DNA from: Marasmius tenuissimus
Taxonomy: Eukaryota; Basidiomycota; Agaricomycetes; Agaricales; Marasmiaceae
Assembly (NCBI GenBank): GCA_029532415.1
Contig: JAQOTA010000017.1
Span: 248,001-312,000, forward strand
Direction: 5' to 3'
Length of the DNA: 64,000 bases
Shown: piece after piece, positions 11,538 through 23,400 of the stretch
How positions within the stretch are numbered: the first letter of the stretch is position 1
Layout: every line of letters begins with the position of its first letter
Translations under genes and position numbers: made by a program
The notes under the pieces: model-generated
What the model saw: only the letters and a program-made list of their open reading frames with translations
What the model was told of the DNA's origin: nothing
The model's database searches: none

Positions 11538-13283
11538 ATGCTCTCTGCTGGCTTCAGACACGTTCCATGTCGAGTAAATCTCCCTAAATTATCAACTTGT
11601 CTTCGTGCGGGCAACGGCTCGTGCAAATTCTCAACTTCTAGTCCAGTATCACGGCAAAAAGGCTCCAAGGACTCCTTCCTTCATCCACCAGAACCGTCGG
11701 ACAAATGGAATTACAATAGGTCATCCTTATTCGATCCTTCTTCCACCGACTATTCGACTTTCAAGAGGGTAACCTCCAATGACCTGGCCAAGGAGACCTC
11801 ACCTCCCCGTGAAGTGAAAATGCTCGCCCGGGATTTCATTGAGGACTCATTATACAACCCGCACTACGGTTATTTCTCCAAAAAGGCTACCATTTTCGAC
11901 TGGAGTGACGATGCACCGTTTGAGTTCGGTGCTATGCACGACTCGGCTGAATTTGACGCGAATGTTGCACGAAGATATGCGTCTTATGAGGCGGAGAAGC
12001 AGTTGTGGCATACCCCGACAGAATTGTTCAAGGTGAGTTATATATTTCTCTTGCGCGAAGGCATGCATTCTAACTTCAACACTCTGTTAGCCTTTCTATG
12101 GACAAGCAATCGCCCAATGTCTTGTTTCGGAGTACCTCCTCAAGTACTTTCCCTACGAAGACTTCATCATCTACGAGATAGGTGCCGGAAATGGAACGCT
12201 AGCTTTGAATATCCTCGACTTCCTGCGTTCTGAATATCCCGAAGTATACGACCGAACACGGTATACTATCATCGAGATCAGTGGAAACCTTGCGCAGAAG
12301 CAACGACAGAGATTGAAGAAAGTGCATCCTGGCGTACATGTAGAGAATAGGAGCGCATTTCACTGGAAACAGCGTGAACCTGCACCTTGTTTTTTCCTGT
12401 CAATGGAAGTCATAGTGAGTCTCTTCTATATTTGTCCGTGTGCATTCAAAATTTAGCCCATTTACTAGGATAACTTCGCTCATGATGCAATTCGTTACAA
12501 CCTCGACACCCTTGAGCCTTACCAAGGGCTCGTAACGATAGACAAGAACGGCGACTTTGACATGATCTACACTCCAGTGGACGATCCTCTGATTGCCTCA
12601 TTCCTGGCTATGCGTTCTCGCCTGAACCATCCGTTACCATTCGCCCGTGCCCTTCAGACATTCCCTTCTCTGCGCAAATTCTACCGAAACCTTCCTTTCG
12701 CACCAAACCTGTCCTCTGAGGAATACATACCCACCCGTATGCTCAGTTTGCTGCGAACTCTTCGCAACCACTTCCCTCGACACCGCCTTCTTCTATCCGA
12801 TTTCTCCTCCCTTCCTGATACGATCCCAGGGATGAACTCACCTGTGGTACAAACTCGAGTTCAGGGAACTACGATTCCATGCGAGACGCTTCTAGTCCAC
12901 CAAGGGCTTTTGATATATTCTTCCCGACTGACTTTGAACGTCTGAGGGACATGTACGAATATACGCTCTCCCAACCCCCACGCGTAGCGCGTTTGTCCAA
13001 TACAGATCCATCTATCCCGGATCGTTCCTCACCACTCACCTCGACGGCGTTCTCTTTATCTTTGGGGTCAGACTTTTTCTCAACACGTATGGGGACAACA
13101 AATAGGAGAAGGCCGAAAGATGGAGTTGTGTCTGCCAGTGGATTACCGATTGGGGAACACAAGTCCAGTGTGTTCACGCACGCAGAGTTTTTAGAGACGT
13201 ACGGAGACCTCAGCAAGACTAGGTTGCGTAATGGGGAGAACCCGATGCTTGATTTTTATAAGAATGTCAAGTTTTTGTTCTAG
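11538..13283 (+). CDS. NDUFAF7: mitochondrial SAM-dependent arginine methyltransferase, NDUFAF7/MidA family (apparent frameshift)
   Basis: Exons 11538-12032, 12091-12414 and 12469 onward. The N-terminus is basic and Ser/Arg-rich (FRHVPCRVNLPKLSTCLRAG, then KFSTSSPVSR), like a mitochondrial presequence. The family segment FIEDSLYNPHYGYFSK is followed by the SAM-binding loop EIGAGNGTLALNILDFL, then SMEVIDNFAHDAIRYN, VVQTRVQGTTIPCETLLVHQG, FDIFFPTDFERLRDMYEY and the terminal ENPMLDFYKNVKFLF. Known role: dimethylates a complex I subunit (NDUFS2) during NADH dehydrogenase assembly. Between LLVHQG and FDIFFP the frame changes at about 12904-12911 and no usable intron fits; one extra base in the GGG or TTTT run would restore it. 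The protein is family-like on both sides, so a read error is as likely as a real mutation. Confidence 0.83.
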
Positions 13284-13451
13284 TAATCGATAATACACTA
13301 CATAGACTCGCGTCTCGATATTCTCTTGCACTTCACTGCTTCAGGAGCTGCTCAAAGCACGGGCGTCTAACGTATAGAAGGCTGAGAGACCTAACCCTAA
13401 AATTTGACAAATTCTTCTCCCAAACACTCACTTTGACGCTCAGTGCCTACA

Positions 13452-14832
13452 ATGCCTTCTCGCTTCGAGCCGTCCAGCATCAAGAACAAGATAAAACGAG
13501 AAGAAATCGCCAACAAGAACAAAAAGGCGAAGCGCAAAGACAAGCTCGAGCGACGTTTGGAACGCGCCAAACTTGAGGCTAATGACCCAGCCGCGAAAAA
13601 GGTCTAAAATCGAGCTTTTACCAGTTTCTCTTCTCTGGCTTACCATCGTCACACTGCAGAAACGACTAGCTGAGAATGCTCCAAGAACACTGGATAACAT
13701 GCGCGAATTTGACCCGTCCTTCCTGACCGCCGATCCATCCTCTTCAACACAACCTGAGGCCTCTACCTCCCAAAATGAAAACCCAGACGCCGTCGATGAA
13801 ATGACGGCAGATATCGCCAACGATCCCTTTTCCTACTACTTCACGTCCGAAGACGACCCCACGATACCACCCAAAGTCCTGATCACCACGTCTCCGAAAG
13901 CGTCAAAAACCACTTACGAGTTCTGCGACGAGCTTGTGGGAGTGTTTCCTGGTGCCGAGTTTATACGGAGGAAGAAAGGAAAGGGATTTGAGATGGGGAG
14001 AATCGCGGGGTGGGCTGCTGGACGTGGGTATAAACAGATGTGTGTGGTGAATGAGGACATGAAAAAGCCTAGTGCGTCGTCTTTCCTGGGTGTTACCGCG
14101 AAGTCTGTTGAATATTGTCCCTGAACAGATGCTATAACGTTGATCCACCTACCGAACGGACCGACAGCCTACTTCAAGCTTACCTCGATCGAACTCTCGA
14201 AACAGATACATGTGAGTTTCGATTGGCAAACGGGAACGAAGAAAGACATCTAACCCATCATGTAGGGCCATGCCCGGGCTACACCCCACGACCCCGAATT
14301 GGTGCTGAACGGTTTTGTTACGCGGTTGGGACACACTGTCGGCCGCATGTTTCAAACAATGTTCCCGCCATTACCAGAGTTCCAAGGTAGACAAGTCGTT
14401 ACCCTCCACAACCAACGAGACTTTTTGTTCTTCCGGAGACATCGGTGAGGATTGCGACAGTCTCTTCCTCGAGATGGCGATTGAAACTTGTCTCTTCGTA
14501 GGTATGCATTCAGGTCGACAGAAAAGGTGGCCTTGCAGGAGATCGGACCGAGGTTTACTCTGAAGTTGCGGTCAATACGCAAAGGGATTCCTGCCGTACA
14601 GAGCTTTGGTGAAGCACCGAAGCCCCTTGAATTCGATTTGGGTCAGGACGAGAGCGAAACTAAGGAGCCAGATGCCGATGAAAAACCCGCTAAGGTCGTC
14701 CCACCAAAACAAGACGAATACTTGTGGAATTGGAAGGTCAGTCTACTTTTGAACTTGACCGTACGTCTGTCTGACTGTCCTTCGTCCGCCTAGCCCGACT
14801 TGGAGGTTACGCGGAAAACCTTTTTCTTATGA
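13452..14832 (+). CDS. RPF1: ribosome production factor 1, Brix domain
   Basis: Several exons. The basic N-terminus [20 protein letters not shown] is the RPF1 signature, followed by a Lys/Arg-rich region. The Brix domain begins [20 protein letters not shown], continues with [20 protein letters not shown] and [20 protein letters not shown], then [20 protein letters not shown] and [17 protein letters not shown]. The last exon encodes [12 protein letters not shown] with the stop at 14830-14832, the usual RPF1 ending. Known role: nucleolar assembly factor for the 60S subunit, needed for 27S pre-rRNA processing. No defects were seen. Confidence 0.9.
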
Positions 14833-15010
14833 GCAAGCAGTGTCATTGGGATATCGTTTATCGAAATGGTATAAAAGTACACTTGAGAATGCCGTCCTCC
14901 ATCGAGTAAGTACTAAGCGTAGTCCATGTTTATATCTACGAGTCAGTCTACGTCCACGTCCGCAAACCAGTCAGAGGTTCATAAACGACGAGTCTGCCTG
15001 GTTGTTACTT

Positions 15011-15414
15011 TTACTCCGGGGAGCAGAGAACTTCTTCCAATTTGAGGTGAGCCAAGTGGTGCTCCGACTCGAGCTCGACATGGAATTCGTTTTTGTCCGA
15101 GAAAATGCAAGTCCGTGTGGTCCGTGGTTGTTCGACGTGAAAGCTTCCTTCGTCGCGGGGAGGTGCACTTGCACCGAGCCTAGATCGGTATCTATCGCAG
15201 TTGATTAGGTTTTGGTCTCAAAGTTGTAAGTCTGGAGCTTGTACAGACCTCCGCTACGAATGCGTGCCCTCCAATGCATAATCCAGCCTAAGAGCACGGC
15301 ACACAGAGCCACACCCAATATTGTGCAAACTATGATGATTCCGCCTCCGGTGAGATCCTTGCGCACGGAGGGAACACCGTTGTTGGAGTCGACCACAAGC
15401 GTAGTAGGAGGCAT
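15011..15414 (-). CDS. small single-pass membrane protein, two exons, unknown family
   Basis: Exon 15414-15245, a 53-bp intron 15244-15192 with donor gtacaag, a ctaat branch site and acceptor gatag, and exon 15191-15011; 116 aa from the ATG at 15414. One strong membrane segment, IIIVCTILGVALCAVLLGWIM, starts about residue 26 and is followed by the basic stretch HWRARIRSGG, so a short outside/lumenal N-terminus and a cytoplasmic tail are likely. The tail ends with HVELESEHHLAHLKLEEVL, acidic and predicted helical. The frame is open upstream of the ATG with a candidate acceptor near 15460, so the real protein may have a larger extracellular part with signal peptide in upstream exons. I recognise no family. 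Without splicing the frame would stop at 15205. Confidence 0.6.
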
Positions 15415-15935
15415 GACGCCCTCCGAGGAATCGCAAAAAATGAAGGATCGTCGACTTTAATTAAAGGAATGAGAGGATGCTAAGCAAATCGATGAGGTTA
15501 CCATTACATAGTTAAAGAGGGCGACCACATACCTTGGATTCCACGATGAACAAGCCCCTTTTGATTACACGCAGAGTTTCCCCGCTCTGTGTGCACAATT
15601 TTCCTCTATCCCAGTAGAGTTATAAGTGGGCAGAAAGCCCAAGGAAGAAAGGAATGGTTACAGGCAGCGGTAAGGGATTGAATATCCATGTTATATCATA
15701 GAGTCAGGGGTTACGGAAAAAGTATCCATGGAAATTGATATTGACTGGCACAGGCTGCTCGAGTCGACGTGGACAGTTCGATCCAAATTCGATCCCTGTG
15801 GTGCTTGTTTCAGCCACAAGTGTCGCCTAGTTGAGGCAGAAGACAAGCCAGTAGCCAGATGGTGGTGGCGACTGGTAGACCATCAACAAGGGAGGCTCGG
15901 TAAACCCCGACGCGCCTTTTTCATTGTCCATCACC

Positions 15936-16945
15936 ATGAACTCTCTACCAGAATCCAACGAGCAATACGGTACTAAAGAATATTGGTGTGTATATTCTGG
16001 TTCACATTCATCTTTTGATGACTGTTTATACCTCTGCGTGTAGGAATCAGAGATACGCCCAGTACTTACATCTAATCCCTCCTCATCCTCGTACCCTCGC
16101 GTGACCCTCATCGTCCACTAGAGAGTCAGAAAATGCTTCTTTTGACTGGTTCAAGTCTTACGGAGAAATATCCGACATTATGCGGAGCCTAATCCCTGAC
16201 CGTTCCTCGAGAATCTTGATGCTGGGCTGCGGAAACTCCAAATTGTCAGAGGAGGTCAGCGAAGCGCTCTCCCCTTAGACTGGGCGATCACACTGACAGG
16301 CCCTATTAGATGTATGACGATGGATATAGGAACATTGTCAATGTGGATGTACGTTCAGATTTGTTCATTATCCTTCGACGTAGGCTCTAAATCGAAATTA
16401 GTACTCGGGGATTGTCATTGAACAAATGCAGACGAGGCACGGGCAAGAGCGTCCAGAGATGGAATGTAAGGGGGAAAAATCGATCCAGGGTTGGCATGCT
16501 AAACAGGAGCTCCGCAGGGCATGAGATGGACGTCCGGGACTTGGCTTTCGACGCCGCAAGTTTCGATGTCGTGATCGACAAAGGGACTATGGACGCGATG
16601 ATGACCGTCAAAGGGGATATTTGGGTGAGCATGTAACTTGAATACCTCTATCATCCTTGTGTTGAACATACCTCTCCGTGCAGAATCCTCCACAACAAGT
16701 CATTGATGATTGCACACGCGAAGTTGGAGAGGCAGTCCGGTATGAACATGCAGCCATCGATCCAAAAATCCTACCCAGACTGACTTCCCTCCAGGGTTCT
16801 ACGGAAGGGCACTGGATTGTTTCTCTATCTAACCTTCGGCCAGCCTCATTTTCGAAAACGCTTCTTGGCCATTCCTAATACCACTTTAGAGACAAAGGAG
16901 CTAGGAGAAGCATTCCACTACTATTTGTACATATTGCGAACATGA
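15936..16945 (+). CDS. METTL13/EEF1AKMT4-like lysine methyltransferase
   Basis: About seven small exons. The start MNSLPESNEQYGTKEYW leads to NQRYA, ENASFDWFKSYGEIS, the SAM-binding loop ILMLGCGNSKLSEEM, YDDGYRNIVNVDYS and the family hallmark VIDKGTMDAM. The end reads LFLYLTFGQPHFRKRFL and then FHYYLYILRT, with the stop at 16943-16945. The DKGTxDA motif and the order of blocks match METTL13 N-terminal / ECE2-linked (EEF1AKMT4) enzymes, which methylate lysines of translation elongation factor eEF1A. The substrate in this fungus is inferred. The first intron splits Trp in EYW|NQRY. Convergent with the phospholipase C gene, with under 80 bp between stops. Confidence 0.83.
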
Positions 16946-17023
16946 TATAGAGCAAGCGAAAATCACAGATATGGTATTCAAGCGTCCGGCGCATCCGTCC
17001 AGTCATATCAGGTAGAAACATTC

Positions 17024-20000
17024 CTAAGCCTTCTTCACATCCCTATCGCGAACCTTGATATGAACAAACAAGGTCGAAAACAGGTGCTGCGTCAACTGCG
17101 AATCATGCAAAGCGAGGTACCGGAAACCTAGAGAGACAAATCGTCACGTTCAAGAATCGACTCGCTTAAGTATATCACTCACCGCGTTGCAACGAGCTCA
17201 GTGGCGCGCAGTAACTCGCCAATGGTTCGTCGTCATTGTCATCTCCTTTCTGCCGCACCGCGAACCTGACAAAAACTAGCTCCTTCATATCACCGATACA
17301 GTCGAAAGGTATCGACAGCTCCTCATTCCAGATAGGGTTGAACCCGTTATTGCGCACCGGTGCTGTTTTGACTGTGATCGTCCTCGCTGAGCTCGGTTCG
17401 TTCCTCGAAGCTTGAGAAGTTGGCGGCGAGTATTTCCCACTAGATACTGCCGATGTGCCTTCGCCACCGGGCAGGAATGGCGATTTCGACCATACCGGTA
17501 TGTGAAGTGATACCTCGACGAAGGGGTCAACGATAGATTTATCAACGATCTCATGCCCGAGGGCATCTCGAGGACGAGGAAGTTGTTGAGCGGAGATAAC
17601 CTAGAAGAGGCCAGAATTTGAGCATGAGAGGCGATTAGGGAGGTACCAGCACCAACCGTCACGTCGAAATGATGTTCAGTGTATTTGTCAAGCAGTTCTT
17701 CTCCCCCTGGGAGAAGCGCTGGTGGTTTGTGAACGTACCCAGAGCGACCATTGCGGAGAAACATGGCATGATTGATCATGTATCCGAGATCTGCCACAAA
17801 GCAGTGTTTTGTTAGTTGGTCAGACCCCTCCAAAGAACGATACGCACCAAAGGTCTGCCAGTTGAGTGCGACGACCTGTGCTCCGCAGGCCCAGAACCTA
17901 TGAGGTTCGTAATTCGACGAGTTGACTCTCGTTCCCTTGGGGTACACCCTGACCATATGTGCCTGAGTATGCTTGATCACGTCCTTCATGCCAGCCTTCA
18001 TGTACTTGTTCGCCGAATTCTCCGAAAGGCTGAATATATGTTCAGGCGCATAAGGCTGACTGAAGCCACGGCACTTCACCCCCACAGTATACACGACAAG
18101 AGAAAGAAGATTGAAAGACATCTTGACGTTCGGCTTCTTATTCGCCTTCTTTCTGTGTGTCCTCTCGCGTAGCCTGTGTTTGAGACTCTTGAGCTCTCCC
18201 ATAATACGTCCCGAGTCGTCTTCAGAAGACGATGAAGAGGAAGTTATCGCTTCCGCTTCGATTATCTCGGCACGTCGTTGGGCAGAGGCCTCGGCGAGCT
18301 TCATTGCCTGCATGGACTCTATCTGTGCCGCGACATACAGATTCTTCGCCTGGAAGCGATAGGGTGGTTAGCGAAGGAAGTACGACCTAGAAAATTTGTA
18401 CCTTCAGCAGGACCTTGCCCTTGAGTTCCTCGGGACTCGGCAATTGCTTGATCTTTGGTCGACCATCAACGGGTGCCTCTACGAGAGAAGTCCCAAAGGC
18501 CTTTCGCATGATGTCAACAACCATATCTTGTTGCTTGACTCCACAATGAACTTCCGCCGAGATAACAACCGCGTAGGGAGACGCCACAAAAGCATACTGT
18601 GCGATAGCTTGGCATATTTCTCGCACTGGAACTTTAGTTGTCCATGTTTTACCGTGATACACCACTGGCTCGGTATCGCCGTCGTATATGTCTACTATAT
18701 CGAGGATGAGCGACGAATGAAACGGGGCAAGGTCAGAGAGCACGTACACTCCACGGTACGACAGCTATGCAAGAGTGCCCTGATATACCTGTTCCAAGGT
18801 CAGTTCAGAACACCAACGAAAACAGCTGTGATACTCACCCCTCAATCGTCGATATTCCGACTAATTGATGCCCAACGAGGTAAGTATTGTGGGAGGAGGA
18901 TATGAAGTATTCCGATATTGGTTTCGTCATGTCATGGTGAATCGTACTGTATTGTTCGGGGAAAGCACAATTGTCGGTCGAACGAAGGAAGTCCAAGAAG
19001 TTGTCCAGATCCATAGTCGCATCCTTTGAGGCTTCGGGGAGGTTCCCCTCTTTCGCCTCGCTTTCTGAGTGAACGCGGGAGTATTTCGCGAAGATGGTTT
19101 TCAGCTCTTCTGACGATAATGCCGACTGAAATGAGTGCACGGGAGTAAGTCATTGAGTAGGGAAAAGAAAACCAGCAAACACACTTCTTGGGAATCTTGC
19201 ATGAACTTCTCGAATACAGCAAAGGACAGTTGTCCACCACCCGAGGAATAGAGTTGGTTATATATTTTCTCGATCTCTGGTTTCCGTTTGACGATCTTCA
19301 CCAGTCGTCTGAACCCTTCGTAGTCCAGATAATCTTGGTGGTGAATATCGGCTTCCTATTATTCTTGTGCTCAGCGGAGGGAAGACAGTGGTGAAGAAGA
19401 GAGTACCTTAAACACCTTCCGTAACTCCGCGTCTGTAAAGTTGAGGTTAAGTCTCAAACAAAGACCTCGCAATTCGTTCAAGTCGAGCTTCTGGTCTTGA
19501 TTCTTGTCCGCCCCCTTCCAGTACTGCTTTTCCCATACAGCATCTCTCAACTGATTATTCTGAAGACCGAGCTGGAGGCCTTGGCGTATCTTGAAAAGTT
19601 TCTCGAGTGCAGGTTTCCAGAGCTTGAAGATCTCAACCGATGGCGCTATGATATGCATCGTCTTGTACGTGCCATCGAGTATATGGACGACAGTCGTCCA
19701 ACGAGCTTCGGCTTCTTCAGGGAACTTGAACTGAGCACGATAATATCGAGCGTCCGAGTTGAATCGAAGTTCCTTAATGGCCTCGATTGGGACTGGGTAA
19801 CGGTGGTCAACATGTCAGCTACCTCTCAACAACATATTCACTATTACACGCACTAATTCCACTCTTCTTGGACTCGTACACAATACGACCCTCATCCGGA
19901 TCGATTCTGAACTGGGCTTCCTTCACCTTCTTCTCTGTGACCTTCGTCATACGAACGCCTTTCTGTAGTTCATCTGGAACTGTCTGGGCGGGCGTGGAGG

Positions 20001-20091
20001 TATCGGGCTGGTTAGAGGGAGTAGAATGTAAAGCGGGCTGGTTATTGGGGTCTTGAGAGGCCGATTGGGTGGGCTGCGCATCTGACGACAT
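17024..20091 (-). CDS. PLC1: phosphoinositide-specific phospholipase C (delta-type)
   Basis: Multi-exon. The order of domains is N-terminal Ser/Pro tail; PH domain (TKVTEKKVKEAQFRIDPDEG onward); EF-hand region (DKNQDQKLDLNELRGLCLRL has a DxNxD calcium loop); X domain (SEYFISSSHNTYLVGHQL with a catalytic His; RTVELDIYDGD with Ca2+ ligands; PVVYHGKTWTTKVPV); an acidic Ser-rich X-Y linker (SSSSSEDDSG) followed by a basic stretch; Y domain (NYEPHRFWACGAQVVALNWQTF); and a C-terminal C2 domain (FDVTVISAQQLPRPRDALG, NNGFNPIWNE, HIKVRDRDVKKA), with the stop at 17024-17026. Known role: cleaves PI(4,5)P2 to IP3 and diacylglycerol. Residues of the active site that I could read are intact. Confidence 0.92.
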
Positions 20092-20451
20092 GGTGGCTCA
20101 AGAGAAAAGAGCCGAGGCTATACGACAAGCCAATGCCATGATCGATGAAGTAGAGGTAGTCAACCACGTGGCCAGAACGCGTCGCGTCAATGACGACGGT
20201 ACGCGTGGTTTCTCATCAAGCCCAAGGGCCAACTCGTCAAGCAAGAAGAAAAATCCATCCATTTCCTATTGATACTTCTATGTATGTTACATTCCGTGGG
20301 TTCCAGTTCCGTTTACAACATACAGTAATTTAACCTAAAATACCTATAAGCACTGCACAGCCTTATGAGTGTGGTCCTCTACTAGATTAGACTCGGACTT
20401 ACGAATGCTGATTCCTTCTCTGTGTATTGTGTACTAGATCACAGTATTAGA
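20092..20451. other. intergenic spacer
   Basis: 360 bp between the PLC1 start and the stop of the next minus-strand gene. It must hold the PLC1 promoter and the 3' end of the AT-hook gene. A plus-strand open frame here has no coding character. Nothing else seen. Confidence 0.4.
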
Positions 20452-23400
20452 TTAGGCTCTTTCCACGTAAGAGTAAACGCGTACCTCAAAGTCATCCCCG
20501 GAGAGGATAAGGGCATCACCGTGTACGATCGTAAAACTGAGTGAGTTGTCCTCCTTCTTATCGACCTTTTTTGGGCGTTTTGAACGAGTATCAATCGACT
20601 CTGGAGCCGTCGGCGCTGTCTGCATCGCTAAAACTATCTCGGGTTCTTGTACTTCTACTTTGGGGAGGGGGTTGAGTTCCGGAAGTTCATCGAGAACCAG
20701 CAAGTTTTCCAGAGGTTCCGCCTTCACCACTGCTTCTTCTAGTCCTGAACCGCTTGCAGATGTAGACGGTCCCGCTTCCGAGTTCAATGGCAGAGCACAG
20801 TCTAGAACTTGGTATTCCAGGGCGGTAGGTTGGGGGTTCACGCGTACGAGACCAGATTTGGGTGAGACCCTAACCACGATCTCGTGTCCCAAAGCCATGA
20901 GAACTATACCCTGCTCTTTTGCTTGCAACGGAGTATCCGCCTGGTGAGATGGAGGTCAAAAGAGTGACTACTACTCCTACTGGTCTATGCTCACCTTCCT
21001 CCGCCCGTCTGCTGTCCATGCCAAAAGTAAAAGATTCGTAATATTTGCGTACTCGACTTCCCCGTAATAACGTGCGAGGAATGATAACATTTCCTTGGAC
21101 TGCTTGACACAGGGCGGGACTTCATTCCACGTAAAGGTTGGTGCATTATACGCATTTGCCAAGGAGAAGCCTGACGACGTCTCCGCGGCGGCCAACGAAA
21201 AGTAAGGTCCTATTTTGAAATAATATGAACGATAGAAACAACGAAAGATCGCCAAAATAACGCACTGGAATCCTCGGGTTCTCGTCGAAGCAGGACATTC
21301 CCTTGTAGAGAAGCAAAAAGCTCCGTTTGCTCTTCCTGCACATCCGGGAAATTGCACGTAGATACGTGCTTAATTTCGCTTAGACCGGTTTTGTAGACGA
21401 ACGTCCTTCGTCCATCCTCCCAATCTGTGACCAGAGGATCGATGAACGAGGGAACGATGTTATTGGGAAGGAAGAGTGGTTGCTGTTGACCACGGTCCCT
21501 TACAACCTCAAGAGAACGTACAGTGCAAGCACTTATCGGCTTGTCCTTCAAGCAAAACATGCATCAGGCTAGTACATCTGCTTTCACAGGAAGAAGGGCA
21601 TTACCTTGCACCGTTGGCTACTGCATTTACGCCTCCTCCAAAGGGTTTGCCTATTCAACTTCCCACAATCGAAACAATACCAGCCCTTTGAGGAGCCCCC
21701 GTCCCCATCCCCAAGACCCCATTGATCCTCGCCTCGTTCGTTGTCGTATTTGACGTCCGACATTAGCATTGATGGATCAACAAGGTTCGAGTACAGTCCT
21801 GGAATGACGAGCTTGTCACACAACCACCATGGCTGTACCTGATCGAGCGAGTCGAACAGAGACTCTCGCCCCGGTATCCAGTAGCAGGTGAACGTCCAGG
21901 TGACGTTCCCACATACGTTGCGATCTGACCCACTCTGAAGCGTCGTTGACGCTTTTACATCTTCGACACAACACGTCTACAAACAATCACTTGTTAGCGA
22001 GGAGAGGGGACATGAACATAGTCGAATACCTTTACGTCCTGTAGACGCCAGTAACCGGTGTATAGGTAGGCGTGTTCCGAAGCCAGTCGGATGCCACTTT
22101 TTGAGGCGAAAATTTCGCGAGAAGCTATAACGAATACAGGTACATTCCTTGCTTGACATCTAATAAGGGCTTGAACCTCGGATGGTAACTCAGCCGGAAC
22201 GGGTATCTGAGGTGGTTCTGGCACGTTACCAGAGGTGACATATGAGCGCTGGTCCTGCGATACGGAGTCGAGCATGTTGAAGTTTGGAAGAGGTGGCTCG
22301 ACAACGAGTTGGTCCACGGTAGCCATCGATGAGGAATCGTTCGGTAACTCTGCACGTTGATAGGCAAAAGTTACGTTAGAGAGCATACTCGCGTCTGTGA
22401 GTGTGCCCGTTCCCGGAGCCACGGTAATCGTCGTGTCCCTCGGTGAGTTGGCCGGATCGCCGCGTCGGCCTGGGACGATGGAGGTTGCGGAGTTTTCCAC
22501 TAGTTTTCTGGCTTGCCCTTGATCAGGAAGCCGCACGGTGGATAGAGACACAATCGGCGCGGTCTGCGTAACGGTACTCGTTTCGAGGATGGAAGTGATA
22601 GTAATGGGGGCCGGCGACGTTCGAGGTAGAATAGAAGTGGTTTGTTGGGTGGGAGGCTGCAGTGAGGGACTCTTTTTGAACTTGAGACCCTTCAACACTT
22701 CCTTCGATGACTTCATTAGTACGAGGCTCTTGGAAACCCGAGGTGCGAAGACTTCTTCCTTTTTTCCGGACGGTTCGACTTTTTTGGGTTTGGCTTTGTG
22801 CGGCGAGGATGAGGAAGCTGTTTTCTTGTGACTTCCTGCACCAGGTTTCTTCACCGGTCGACCCTTTGGACGTAAAGACACCTCAACGGGTTCCACTTTG
22901 ACCGCAGTAGGGTCTTGCTGAGCGGAAACCATCGATTCGGAAAGGGAAAGACCTTGAAGTGGGATTGCTGAATCGTTGTGTTTCTCGTCCCTTCGTCGCC
23001 GGTTTCTCGGCCGCTCGCTGTCACCAGTAATTCCTCTCCTCCTTTTCAGTCCACTTCGTGAAACCATGTACGAAGCGTCATCTTCGCTTTCCGCTTTGAT
23101 ATATAATGCGGATATCCTACTGCTGCGCCGGGTTGGTTCTGAGCCTTTGAGACGACGTCGTCTGGTGGTGGGGATGGGAGACGGACTCTTTAAGGGTGTG
23201 AGGGGCGATAAGGGCGACATTCGTAGCCCATCGTCATAGAATTGGGTGTCGATGCGTAACTGAGGACGAGGAACAGCTGCATTGGTGCTCCGTGATCGAG
23301 AAGCGCGGAAAGAAGTCGAGGGTTCAAGGGATGGAACGAAGGTTCTTGTCCCGATGCCGACGCCATTGCGAGGCCTGAGCTTTCTCGTTTGATTGGCAGT

